This document shows positions 1 through 6,945 of a stretch of 11,137 nt of DNA, piece by piece. Origin of the DNA: Porphyromonadaceae bacterium (GTDB lineage Bacteria > Bacteroidota > Bacteroidia > Bacteroidales > Dysgonomonadaceae); contig DPAC01000154.1 of NCBI GenBank assembly GCA_003517675.1, forward strand, positions 1 through 11,137. The letters run 5' to 3'. Each line of letters starts with the position of its first letter. The stretch's first letter is position 1. Position numbers and translations under genes: made by a program. The notes under the pieces are model-generated. The model was not told the DNA's origin. It saw only the letters and a list, made by a program, of their open reading frames with translations, and ran no database searches.

Positions 1-1
1 G

Positions 2-397
2 TCGGGGGAGGTGCTGCTCTATGAGCATCATTGGGGTGAGTTGGAGCTGAGACAGGTCATTGCAGCCGATACAGTGGGAGCGCGCGGCAGTGCCGATATC
101 CATGTCTCGCCCGATGGCCGTTTCCTCTATGCCTCCAACCGGTTGCAGGCCGATGGCATTGCCATCTTTGCGATCGATCCCGATAAGGGGACACTCACCA
201 AAGTGGGGTATCAACCCACGGCCAGGCATCCCCGCAACTTTGTGATCACCCCCAATGGCAACTATCTGCTGGTTGCCGGCAGGGATGAAAACAGGATACA
301 GGTTTTTTCTGTGGATAAAAGCAGCGGCCTGCTTACCGATACCGGTCAGGATATCTTTTTGAGTCAGCCGGTCTGTCTGAAGTTTGCAAATGGTTGA
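2..397 (+). CDS. Lactonase family (6-phosphogluconolactonase-like) beta-propeller protein, 5' partial
   Basis: This is the C-terminal 131 residues of a protein whose start lies left of the window; the frame is open to the edge and ends at TGA 395-397. The fragment shows propeller-blade repeats: 'HVSPDGRFLYASNR' followed by 'FAIDPDKGTL', then 'VITPNGNYLLVAGRDENRIQVFSVD' style blades, and the ending 'SQPVCLKFANG'. These are typical of the Pgl/YbhE lactonase family (Pfam Lactonase), whose members open 6-phosphogluconolactone in the oxidative pentose phosphate pathway or act on related lactones. The GTG at 11 is an internal valine, because the homology runs straight through it. Substrate cannot be decided from the fragment; Bacteroidetes often carry several paralogues, some secreted, and the N-terminus that would show a signal peptide is missing. 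The gene converges on metA. Confidence 0.85.
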   Translation, partial: SGEVLLYEHHWGELELRQVIAADTVGARGSADIHVSPDGRFLYASNRLQADGIAIFAIDPDKGTLTKVGYQPTARHPRNFVITPNGNYLLVAGRDENRIQVFSVDKSSGLLTDTGQDIFLSQPVCLKFANG

Positions 398-426
398 TTC
401 TGCTCAGAATTATTAGCAATATTGCT
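397..426. terminator. Two small hairpins between convergent lactonase and metA genes
   Basis: The 43-base gap between the two convergent stop codons holds an inverted repeat ATTCT/AGAAT (397-410) and a perfect 12-base palindrome AGCAATATTGCT (415-426). Their position suits a bidirectional terminator, but neither is GC-rich and no T-run follows on either strand, so this is only suggestive. Confidence 0.3.
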
Positions 427-440
427 TAACGGCTCCTTTC

Positions 441-1376
441 CTATAGATCTCCCAGATTTGCGATCTCTTCGAGATTGAAGGGGGTCGCCTGATAGACGAA
501 GTAGTTCAGCCAGTTGATGTATAGCAGGTTGGCATGGGAGCGCCATTGAACAAGAGGCGGCTGCGTTGGGTCGTTATCTCTGTAGTAATTTAGAGGGATC
601 GACACAGAATCCATCCCTTTCTCCTTATCCCGCAAATATTCGTTGTGCAGGGTGAGAGGAGCGTATTCTGAGTGGCCGGTCACATAAAACTCCCGTCCAC
701 CGCGGGAGGAGACAATATATACACCTGCCTCTTCCGACTCGGAGAGGATTGTCAGCTCTGCATGTTGTTTGACCTCCTCAGCCCGGAGGGTCGTGTGACG
801 GCTGTGAGGAGCATAAAACTCATCATCGAAGCCCCTGAACAGCGGAAAAGAGGAATCGGTGATCGTGTGTCTGAAAACGCCGAACAGTTTTTTCTCAAGC
901 GGGTATTTGTTGATGCCGTAAAAATGGTGCAGTGCCGCCTGTGCCCCCCAACAGATGTAAAAAGAGGAGGTGACATGGGTGCGTGCCCAGTCGAAGATGC
1001 GGGTAATCTCTTCCCAATAGGTTACCTCACGGAATGGAAGCATCTCGACCGGTGCACCGGTGATGATCATGCCGTCGAAGTAACGGTTTTTCACCTTGTT
1101 GAAAGTGGTATAGAACGACATCAGGTGTTCAATCGGGGTGTTTTTGGGGGTGTGGGTGGAGAGCCCCAGGAACTCGATCTCCACCTGCAGGGGTGAGTTG
1201 GAGAGCAGCCGTATCAGATCAGTCTCGGTGGTGATCTTGAGTGGCATGAGGTTCAACACCAGTATTTTCAACGGACGGATATCCTGTGTGGAAGCACGCA
1301 GGTCATCCATCACGAAAATGTGCTCTTTTTTCAGTATCTCAATCGCTGGGAGATTTTCTGGCAAATTGACAGGCAT
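441..1376 (-). CDS. metA: Homoserine O-acyltransferase, predicted acetyl-CoA-dependent (MetAA)
   Basis: 311 residues, full length for MetA. The enzyme acylates the gamma-hydroxyl of homoserine, the committed step of methionine synthesis, in the cytoplasm. It has the class-I glutamine-amidotransferase-like fold of the MetA (not MetX) family. The catalytic residues fall at the E. coli numbers: Cys142 in 'FYICWGAQAALHHFYGI', His235 and Glu237 in 'TGHSEYAP'. Other signatures are 'LVLNLMPLK' (39-47) and 'IGxP-like' 'ITGAPVEMLPF' (105-115). Residue 111 is Glu; in characterised MetA proteins Glu111 goes with acetyl-CoA and Gly111 with succinyl-CoA, so O-acetylhomoserine is the predicted product. The ATG at 1376 gives the canonical N-terminus 'MPVNLPENLPA'. 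It lies 157 bases downstream of pyrI on the same strand; no SAM riboswitch was recognised in that gap. Confidence 0.96.
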   Translation of the reverse strand: MPVNLPENLPAIEILKKEHIFVMDDLRASTQDIRPLKILVLNLMPLKITTETDLIRLLSNSPLQVEIEFLGLSTHTPKNTPIEHLMSFYTTFNKVKNRYFDGMIITGAPVEMLPFREVTYWEEITRIFDWARTHVTSSFYICWGAQAALHHFYGINKYPLEKKLFGVFRHTITDSSFPLFRGFDDEFYAPHSRHTTLRAEEVKQHAELTILSESEEAGVYIVSSRGGREFYVTGHSEYAPLTLHNEYLRDKEKGMDSVSIPLNYYRDNDPTQPPLVQWRSHANLLYINWLNYFVYQATPFNLEEIANLGDL

Positions 1377-1533
1377 GATCTAAATATTTGTTTGTTTTCA
1401 CTTTTTTTCTTCCTTTTTTTCAGTATTCAGCTTTTTGTTCATATCTCCTGGTTATTGAACTTCAGACATCGAACGATGAGCCATGAACTAAAATCAATCA
1501 ACTTACCAACCTGATAACCTGCAAACCTTGAAC
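1377..1533. other. pyrI-metA intergenic gap
   Basis: 157 bases. Read on the minus strand it is A-rich just before metA (roughly 1381-1440). A TTTG lies near the pyrI end, but no TAnnTTTG element follows at the right spacing, so a metA promoter is likely here but could not be pinned down. Confidence 0.3.
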
Positions 1534-1989
1534 CTAGATCAATTCAATCTCCTCTTTCCTGATCTTCAGCTCACAGTAGTGGCACTGCAGCTCCACCATC
1601 TCCTTGTCGATCACATGAAACCGGGTCTTCATCGGTTCGTTGTTGGTGATGCACTTTGGGTTGTTGCAGCGGACGATCTCGATGATCTCGTCGGGCAGCA
1701 CCACTTTCTTCTTCTCCACCACCTCAAAATTGCGGATGATGTTGAGGTTCACGTTGGGCGCCACCAGGGCAATCCGGTTGATCTCATCCTCACGGAAGAA
1801 TTTGTCGGAGACCTTGATGATGCCTTTAGATCCCATCTTGCTGCTTTTGAGGTTGTTGCCTATGGTGACGCGGTGGTTCAGTTTTTGCAGATGCAAGAGC
1901 GATACCACCTTGAAGACTGCCGACGTGGGGATATGATCGATCGCTGTGCCGTTTTCAAGAGCGGCAACCTGCAATTCTTTTCTCATCAT
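1534..1989 (-). CDS. pyrI: Aspartate carbamoyltransferase regulatory subunit
   Basis: About 151 residues, the normal length. PyrI binds nucleotide effectors (CTP, UTP, ATP) and, with PyrB trimers, forms the allosteric aspartate transcarbamoylase that opens pyrimidine synthesis after carbamoyl phosphate. The N-terminal effector domain has '[16 protein letters not shown]' and 'VTIGNNL'. The C-terminal zinc domain has all four ligands, Cys108 and Cys113 ('CNNPKC') and Cys136 and Cys139 ('CHYC'), which anchor it to PyrB. I start it at the ATG at 1989, where two adjacent ATGs occur; an in-frame TTG at 2001 would add four residues but lies only 8 bases from the pyrB stop, and the family alignment starts near 'RKELQV'. 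The 20-base gap after pyrB indicates one transcript. Presence of PyrI implies feedback control of the enzyme. Confidence 0.96.
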   Translation of the reverse strand: MMRKELQVAALENGTAIDHIPTSAVFKVVSLLHLQKLNHRVTIGNNLKSSKMGSKGIIKVSDKFFREDEINRIALVAPNVNLNIIRNFEVVEKKKVVLPDEIIEIVRCNNPKCITNNEPMKTRFHVIDKEMVELQCHYCELKIRKEEIELI

Positions 1990-2009
1990 TGATTCTTTCA
2001 ATTAAGGGG

Positions 2010-2927
2010 TTATTCTACCTCAATGCCCAGCAGGTCACAGATCACCGCCTGACGGACATACATGCCGTTTTTTGCCTGCTGGAAATAGTAGGCCTTGGGA
2101 TTGTCATCCACATCCTGACTGATCTCTTTCACCCGCGGCAGCGGATGAAGCACCTTCAGATTTTCTTTGGAATCGTTCAGCATATCGTTATGCAGCACAT
2201 ACACGTTCTTCACTTTCTCATACTCCATCAGGTCGGTAAACCGCTCTTTCTGTACACGGGTCATGTAAAGAATATCGGAGCCGTTGATTGCACCGGAAGA
2301 GAACTCCGTATATTCGCGGTAGGGAATGCCTTTCTTGTCGCAGAATGCCTTGTACTTGTCAGGAATAGCCAGCTCCTCAGGGGCTACAAAGTGGAAGGAG
2401 GGGTTGAAATGGGAGAGCCCCTGGATGAGGGAGTGTACCGCACGGCCATATTTGAGGTCGCCCACCACGGTGATGGCCAGGTTCTCCAGGGTGCCCTGTG
2501 TCTCGTAGATGGTGAACAGGTCGAGCAGGGTCTGCGTGGGATGCTGGTTGGAGCCATCGCCTGCATTGATCACCGGCACGGGTGAGATCTCGGAGGCATA
2601 GCGTGCCGATCCCTCCAGGTGGTGACGCATGATGATCAGGTCGGCATAGTTGCTGACCATCATAATGGTATCTTTCAGCGACTCCCCCTTGGTGGAGCTG
2701 CTGGTAGCTGCGTCGGAGAAGCCGATGATACGTCCACTGAGCCTGTTGACCGCGGTTTCGAAACTCAGGCGGGTGCGGGTGGAAGGTTCGAAGAAAAGCG
2801 TGGCACACACTTTTCCCTGCAACAGATCACGATTGGTGTTCTCCTTGAATCGGGCGGCGGTTTGCAGGATACGCAAAATATCTTCCTTGCTGTAATCGCC
2901 GATATTTACCAGGCTTTTAGGACTCAT
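2010..2927 (-). CDS. pyrB: Aspartate carbamoyltransferase catalytic subunit
   Basis: 305 residues, full length. PyrB condenses carbamoyl phosphate with L-aspartate to give N-carbamoyl-aspartate in de novo pyrimidine synthesis. The carbamoyl-phosphate loop '[13 protein letters not shown]' is at 45-57 (Ser49-Thr50-Arg51-Thr52). Next come Lys80 of the mobile '80s loop', Arg101-His102, 'HPTQ' at 129-132, Arg162 in 'DLKYGR', Arg224 in 'TRVQKERF' and 'HPLPRV' at 261-266. All active-site groups are present, and the aspartate motifs separate it from ornithine carbamoyltransferase. It begins at the ATG at 2927. pyrI follows after 20 bases, and the carboxynorspermidine synthase gene ends 53 bases upstream. 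The gap before pyrB carries a T-rich repeated element on the minus strand (TTTTTTCTA twice, about 2962-2976), but no clear promoter or pyrimidine-attenuator was identified. Confidence 0.98.
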   Translation of the reverse strand: MSPKSLVNIGDYSKEDILRILQTAARFKENTNRDLLQGKVCATLFFEPSTRTRLSFETAVNRLSGRIIGFSDAATSSSTKGESLKDTIMMVSNYADLIIMRHHLEGSARYASEISPVPVINAGDGSNQHPTQTLLDLFTIYETQGTLENLAITVVGDLKYGRAVHSLIQGLSHFNPSFHFVAPEELAIPDKYKAFCDKKGIPYREYTEFSSGAINGSDILYMTRVQKERFTDLMEYEKVKNVYVLHNDMLNDSKENLKVLHPLPRVKEISQDVDDNPKAYYFQQAKNGMYVRQAVICDLLGIEVE

Positions 2928-2980
2928 GGGTGCAATTTTTCAAGCAATGTGTTGTGAATAGAAAAAATAGAAAAAACTCA

Positions 2981-4183
2981 TCAGACCTCCAGATCCACGT
3001 CAAACAGCTCATGCCAGGGCAGTCCCTGTTTGTTGAGCTGCTCCATGAACGGATCGGGATCGAACTCTTCCACGTTGAAAACGCCCGGCTTTTTCCAGAT
3101 GCCCTGCATCAACATCATGGCACCGATGGTTGCCGGCACACCTGTGGTATAACTTACTCCCTGCGCACCTGTTTCCTTGTAGGCTTCCTGATGGCTGCAG
3201 TTGTTGTAGATGTAGTAGGTGCGTTCTTTACCATCCTTGATGCCGCGGATACGGCAGCCGATGGATGTCTGGCCGGTATAATTCTCGCCCAGCTTACCCG
3301 GATCGGGAAGCACGGCCTTCAGAAATTGTATGGGCACAATCTTCTGTCCGTTATATTCAACCTCATCGATGCGGGCCATGCCGATGTTCTGGATTACCCG
3401 CAGGTGGGTAAGATACTCTTGTCCGAAAGTCATCCAGAAGCGGGCCCGTTTGAGGGTGGGGTAGTTTTTCACCAGTGATTCCAGCTCCTCATGGAAGATG
3501 ACATAGGACTCTTTGGGACCGATCTCAGGGTAGGTGAGCGGCTTGTGGATCTCGTGAGGTTCGGTTTCCACCCACTTTCCGTCCTCCCAGTATTTGCCTT
3601 TCTGGGTCACCTCACGGATGTTGATTTCGGGATTGAAGTTGGTGGCGAACGCTTTGCCATGGTCTCCCGCATTGCAGTCCACAATATCGAGATAATGAAT
3701 TTCGTCGAAATGATGTTTGGCCGCATAGGCCGTGAAGATGCTGGTTACGCCCGGGTCGAAGCCGCAACCCAGGATCGCTGTCAAGCCTGCTTTCTCAAAC
3801 TTATCGCGGTAAGCCCATTGCCATTTGTACTCAAACCTGGCCTCATCCTTCGGCTCATAGTTGGCGGTGTCCAGATAGTTCACCCCCGCCTCGAGGCAGG
3901 CATCCATGATGGTCAGATCCTGATAGGGCAGCGCCACGTTGATCACCAGCTCCGGTTTGAAATCGTTCATCAGTGATACCAGCTCCGGCACTTTGTCGGC
4001 ATCTACCCTGGCGGTATCAATAGTGATGCCCGTACGTCGTTTCACATCCTCCGCGATGGCATCGCACTTGCTTTTGGTGCGGCTGGCAAGCATGATATCG
4101 GTGAAGAGGTCACTGTTTTGTGCCACTTTGTTGGCTACCACCGTGCCGACACCGCCGGCGCCAATGATCAATACTTTTCCCAT
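2981..4183 (-). CDS. Saccharopine dehydrogenase family protein, probable carboxynorspermidine/carboxyspermidine synthase
   Basis: 400 residues. The N-terminus is a dinucleotide-binding Rossmann fold with 'GAGGVG' at 8-13 and 'ASRTKSK' (about 34-40) after the second strand, suited to NADPH. 'NVALPYQDL', 'GVNYLDTANYEP' and 'GCGFDPGVT' follow, the pattern of carboxynorspermidine synthase (CANSDH, often labelled Lys1-like). That enzyme joins aspartate semialdehyde to putrescine or diaminopropane by reductive condensation; a separate pyridoxal-phosphate decarboxylase then yields spermidine or norspermidine. This is the established spermidine route of many gut Bacteroidetes, which lack S-adenosylmethionine decarboxylase. 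True saccharopine dehydrogenase is a less likely reading, since lysine degradation by that route is unusual here. The decarboxylase gene is not in this window. Start ATG at 4183; pyrB follows after 53 bases on the same strand, so co-transcription is possible. Confidence 0.87.
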   Translation of the reverse strand: MGKVLIIGAGGVGTVVANKVAQNSDLFTDIMLASRTKSKCDAIAEDVKRRTGITIDTARVDADKVPELVSLMNDFKPELVINVALPYQDLTIMDACLEAGVNYLDTANYEPKDEARFEYKWQWAYRDKFEKAGLTAILGCGFDPGVTSIFTAYAAKHHFDEIHYLDIVDCNAGDHGKAFATNFNPEINIREVTQKGKYWEDGKWVETEPHEIHKPLTYPEIGPKESYVIFHEELESLVKNYPTLKRARFWMTFGQEYLTHLRVIQNIGMARIDEVEYNGQKIVPIQFLKAVLPDPGKLGENYTGQTSIGCRIRGIKDGKERTYYIYNNCSHQEAYKETGAQGVSYTTGVPATIGAMMLMQGIWKKPGVFNVEEFDPDPFMEQLNKQGLPWHELFDVDLEV

Positions 4184-4207
4184 AGAGATAACTTTTTAAT
4201 TTTGTTG

Positions 4208-4369
4208 ATGATACAATCCTTGTATGATGATGTCATTGCCTGGTGTCTGCAGGGCTGTATGGTTATGACACCCGAAGAGACCGGTTGGGACCCTTCGTAC
4301 AACTTCTACAAATATACAATGATTCCCGGAAATGGGGCCGATTTCTCCGGTAAAAAATGGAAGTTTTGA
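4208..4369 (+). pseudogene. Possible short ORF or 3' remnant of a lost gene
   Basis: A 53-codon reading frame from ATG 4208 to TGA 4367-4369. Its second half, 'TPEETGWDPSYNFYKYTMIP' then 'GNGADFSGKKWKF', is rich in aromatic residues and glycine, and it reads like the C-terminal end of a larger, perhaps secreted or carbohydrate-active protein rather than random sequence. I do not recognise the family. There is no ribosome-binding signal or promoter for it, and the frame stays open upstream into the start of the divergent gene, as expected if this is a decayed tail and not a functional gene. The stop codon overlaps the -33 element of the mscM promoter. It could also be chance. Confidence 0.3.
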
Positions 4370-4395
4370 AGCGAGGATGCAATTTGCTATATTTG
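4365..4395 (+). promoter_or_regulatory. Bacteroidetes-type promoter for mscM
   Basis: TTTG at 4365-4368, a 19-base spacer, and TATATTTG at 4388-4395 match the Bacteroidetes primary sigma consensus (-33 TTTG, 19-21 bases, -7 TAnnTTTG) exactly. Transcription would begin around 4400, leaving an A-rich leader of about 35 bases before the ATG at 4436, which is normal for this phylum. Confidence 0.75.
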
Positions 4396-4435
4396 TCTTT
4401 TATTTGAGAATCAACATAAAAAAACAACTACAAAA

Positions 4436-5731
4436 ATGAACGAAGAGAAGATTGAACAGATCTCGCGCTCCACCAATGTCATCAGTGAATGGAGCATCCA
4501 ACTGCTGACCAACGCTGGTATACCCGGGAACTGGGTGAAATATATCAACCTGCTGCTGATGTTGCTGGTGCTGGTGCTCCTGGTCTTCATGGTACAATAT
4601 CTCACCCGTCGCATCCTGAATGCAGCACTGAACCGTGCGGCGAGGATCACCGGCATCGAGTTCCTGCGGCATCTCTCGGAGCGTCGCTTTCCCCACTACC
4701 TGGCGATGATCATCCCTTTCAGCCTGGTAAAAGGCTCAATACCCATTATCTTTGATCTTTTTCCACGTGTCATGGTGATGGCTGACAAGCTGGTGGATAT
4801 CTTCTTGATATTCTACGTGATATGGCTGATATCCTCGGTGGTTAACGCTTTTACCGACACCCTTCGCAGTCGCCCCAGCCTGGCCGACAAACCGCTGGAC
4901 AGTTATGTGCAGGTGGTGAAGATCATCCTCTACTGCATTGGGGCCATCGTTCTCTTCTCCATCCTCACCGGAAAGAATCCGGGTGTGATCCTTGGGGGAC
5001 TGGGTGCCGCATCGGCTATTCTGATGCTGGTCTTCAAGGATACCATCCTTGGACTGGTGGCCAGCATGCAGGTGACGGCCAACGACATGGTGCGGATTGG
5101 CGACTGGATCACCGTGCCCAAATATGGTGCTGATGGCGATGTGATCCAGATCACCCTCACCACGGTCAAGATACGTAACTTCGACAAGACCATCACCACC
5201 ATACCGCCTTACTCGCTGGTGTCCGATTCGTTCCAGAACTGGCGGGGCATGGTGGAGGCCGGCGGCCGGCGAGTGAAACGGAGTGTCTATGTAAAGCAGT
5301 CCACCATTCGTTTCCTGACTGACGAGGAGGTGAAAGAGATGCAGAAAATTCAAGCGATAGCCCCATACATTACCACACGGAGCAGAGAGATCGCCGAGTA
5401 CAATGAGTCGATCGGTGCAGATAAATCACTGGCAGTGAACGGCAGGAACCTTACCAACATGGGACTTTTTCGCGAGTATATCAAGAACTACCTGCGTCAT
5501 CATCCCGATGTACATAAGGAGATGCTCCTGTTGGTACGTCAAATGCAACCCACCTCCAAAGGGCTTCCGTTGGAGCTCTACTTCTTCACTGCCACCACCG
5601 AGTGGGGAAGATATGAGGACATCACCTCCGATGTGTTTGACCATGTGACCGCGGCAGCCAGCTATTTTGCGCTTGAGCTTTATGAGGATATCTCCAATCC
5701 GCTTATCACAGCAGGTCATAAGCCGGAATGA
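4436..5731 (+). CDS. Miniconductance mechanosensitive channel, MscM/YbdG type
   Basis: 431 residues, close to the length of E. coli YbdG. This inner-membrane channel opens on membrane tension and releases solutes on hypo-osmotic shock. Hydrophobic segments lie at about 34-56, 88-108, 118-139, 158-178 and 183-213. The last is the pore helix plus linker: 'GVILGGLGAASAILMLVFKD' with the small-residue packing pattern of MscS TM3, then 'TILGLVASMQV'. The soluble beta domain follows with 'DMVRIGDWITVPKYGADGDV' and 'IRNFDKTITTIPPYSLVSD' (about 217-264). Unlike short MscS, the C-terminal region has an extra segment (about 300-350), as in the YbdG subfamily. It has its own promoter and is followed after 104 bases by the KAS III-like gene on the same strand. 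Confidence 0.92.
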   Translation: MNEEKIEQISRSTNVISEWSIQLLTNAGIPGNWVKYINLLLMLLVLVLLVFMVQYLTRRILNAALNRAARITGIEFLRHLSERRFPHYLAMIIPFSLVKGSIPIIFDLFPRVMVMADKLVDIFLIFYVIWLISSVVNAFTDTLRSRPSLADKPLDSYVQVVKIILYCIGAIVLFSILTGKNPGVILGGLGAASAILMLVFKDTILGLVASMQVTANDMVRIGDWITVPKYGADGDVIQITLTTVKIRNFDKTITTIPPYSLVSDSFQNWRGMVEAGGRRVKRSVYVKQSTIRFLTDEEVKEMQKIQAIAPYITTRSREIAEYNESIGADKSLAVNGRNLTNMGLFREYIKNYLRHHPDVHKEMLLLVRQMQPTSKGLPLELYFFTATTEWGRYEDITSDVFDHVTAAASYFALELYEDISNPLITAGHKPE

Positions 5732-5804
5732 CATTCTATTGCTTTACCCGATTCATGCAGAAAGTGAAAAGCAGATAAAAAGAGGATATTCAAAAATAAA
5801 TTTT

Positions 5805-5812
5805 TATCTTTG
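5805..5812 (+). promoter_or_regulatory. Putative -7 element upstream of the KAS III-like gene
   Basis: TATCTTTG fits the Bacteroidetes -7 consensus TAnnTTTG and lies 23 bases before the ATG at 5836. No TTTG is present 19-21 bases upstream, so this is half a promoter; the leader would be very short, about 15 bases. Confidence 0.45.
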
Positions 5813-5835
5813 TACAGTAAACTGATTTACATTTT

Positions 5836-6918
5836 ATGAGCAGAATTTACAGCATATTTACTGGTACCGGAAGCTATGTCCCGACCAGACAGGTAAAGAA
5901 CGAAGCCTTTCTTGATAACGAGTTTTACGAATCTTTCGGGGTGAAGATCGCAACACCCAATGAGGAGATCGTACGGAAATTTGAGGAGATCACCACCATC
6001 TCCGAACGTCGTTATGCCGAGGATCATGAGGTGACCTCCGATTTGGCACTGATGGCTGCACAACGGGCGATAGAAGCTGCCGGGGTGGATAAGGAAGAGC
6101 TTGATTACATCATCTTTGCCCACAATTTTGGGGAGACGTTGGCGGACAACATGCGGATGGATGTGGTGCCGTCGCTGGCCTCTCGTCTGAAACATAAACT
6201 GGGCATTGCCAACCCCGCTTCGGTTGCTTATGATGTCCTGTTCGGTTGTCCCGGCTGGGTGCAGGCGGTGATCCAGGCCGATTACTACATTCGCTCCGGT
6301 GATGCGAAAAAGGTGCTAGTGGTGGGTGCCGATATCCTGTCGCGTGTGGCCGACCCGCATGACCGCGACAGCATGATCTATGCCGACGGTGCCGGGGCGG
6401 CTATCATGGAGGGACGCGAGAGTGACACCCCCCTTGGTATTCTGGGACACAACTCGCGCAGTGATGCACTCGACTATGTGCAGATGTTACGGATGGACTA
6501 CTCCTATAATCCCGAGCTGGCGAAGAAGAAAGATTATTACCTGAAGATGCAGGGGCGTCGGCTCTACCAGTATGCGCTGGAGAATGTGCCGAAGACCATC
6601 AAGGCTGGGCTGGATAAGTTACAGCTTTCCATCACCGAGATCCGCAAGGTGTTGCTGCATCAGGCCAACGGCAAGATGGATGATGCCATCCTGAAGCGGT
6701 TGTTCAAACTTTACAACCTGAAAGAGGTGCCTGAGAGCATCATGCCGATGACCATCTCCTGGCTTGGCAACTCATCGGTGGCCACTGTGCCTACGCTGCT
6801 GGACCTGATCACCCGTAAGGAGATGGATGGTCATGATCTGAAGTGTGGTGACATCATCATCCTCGCTTCCGTAGGGGCTGGCATGAACATCAACAGCATC
6901 GTCTACAAGATTCCCTGA
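5836..6918 (+). CDS. 3-oxoacyl-ACP synthase III (KAS III/FabH) family protein
   Basis: 360 residues, longer than canonical FabH (about 317). KAS III enzymes condense an acyl-CoA with malonyl-ACP to start fatty-acid synthesis. The thiolase-fold catalytic triad is intact: Cys138 in 'DVLFGCPGWVQAV', His275 in 'LLHQANGKMDD' and Asn312 in 'WLGNSSVATVP'. 'ADGAGAAIME' (183-192) and the C-terminal 'ASVGAGMN' (344-351) also fit. The N-terminus 'YSIFTGTGSYVPTRQVKNE' matches the family start, supporting ATG 5836. The usual 'DEWI-RTGI-RR' stretch is replaced by a longer, charged segment (about 35-60, ending 'ITTISERRYA'), suggesting a subfamily distinct from housekeeping FabH. No acyl carrier protein or other fab gene is nearby, so substrate is unknown; priming of a special or branched acyl chain, or a beta-ketoacyl role outside fatty-acid synthesis, is possible. 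Confidence 0.85.
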   Translation: MSRIYSIFTGTGSYVPTRQVKNEAFLDNEFYESFGVKIATPNEEIVRKFEEITTISERRYAEDHEVTSDLALMAAQRAIEAAGVDKEELDYIIFAHNFGETLADNMRMDVVPSLASRLKHKLGIANPASVAYDVLFGCPGWVQAVIQADYYIRSGDAKKVLVVGADILSRVADPHDRDSMIYADGAGAAIMEGRESDTPLGILGHNSRSDALDYVQMLRMDYSYNPELAKKKDYYLKMQGRRLYQYALENVPKTIKAGLDKLQLSITEIRKVLLHQANGKMDDAILKRLFKLYNLKEVPESIMPMTISWLGNSSVATVPTLLDLITRKEMDGHDLKCGDIIILASVGAGMNINSIVYKIP

Positions 6919-6945
6919 GCAGCTTTCAACAACCTGATCGTTTTT

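Larger units (their letters stand above)
4184..4435. other. Divergent intergenic region between carboxynorspermidine synthase and mscM
   Basis: 252 bases between divergently transcribed genes. It holds the mscM promoter and a 53-codon plus-strand ORF, both listed separately. A minus-strand TATATTTG at 4309-4316 could be a -7 element for the carboxynorspermidine synthase gene, but no TTTG lies at the right distance upstream, so it is weak. Confidence 0.4.

Noticed and set aside
672..1196. Long plus-strand reading frame opposite metA
   Set aside because: Shadow of metA; the antisense protein has no family character while the minus strand has all MetA catalytic residues. The same holds for plus frames 1989-2585, 3491-3976 and 10121-10720.
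1400..1431. Pyrimidine-rich tract as a pyrI terminator
   Set aside because: The T-rich run is on the plus strand, so minus-strand transcripts would read A-rich sequence, and no GC-rich stem precedes it.
1398..1442. Minus-strand 14-codon lysine-rich ORF before metA with AGGAG just upstream, resembling an attenuation leader
   Set aside because: The AGGAG is only 2 bases from the ATG, Bacteroidetes rarely depend on Shine-Dalgarno sites, the peptide has no methionine run, and A-rich DNA gives Lys/Glu codons by chance.
1377..1533. SAM riboswitch before metA
   Set aside because: No recognisable SAM-I or SAM-II core sequence or pairing on the minus strand; a covariance search would settle it.
1990..2001. 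TTG at 2001 as the pyrI start
   Set aside because: It adds four residues not expected from the family and is only 8 bases from the pyrB stop; the tandem ATGs at 1989/1986 are better.
4736..5353. 205-codon minus-strand frame inside the mechanosensitive channel gene
   Set aside because: His-rich antisense shadow of a GC-biased gene; the plus strand gives a complete YbdG-type channel.
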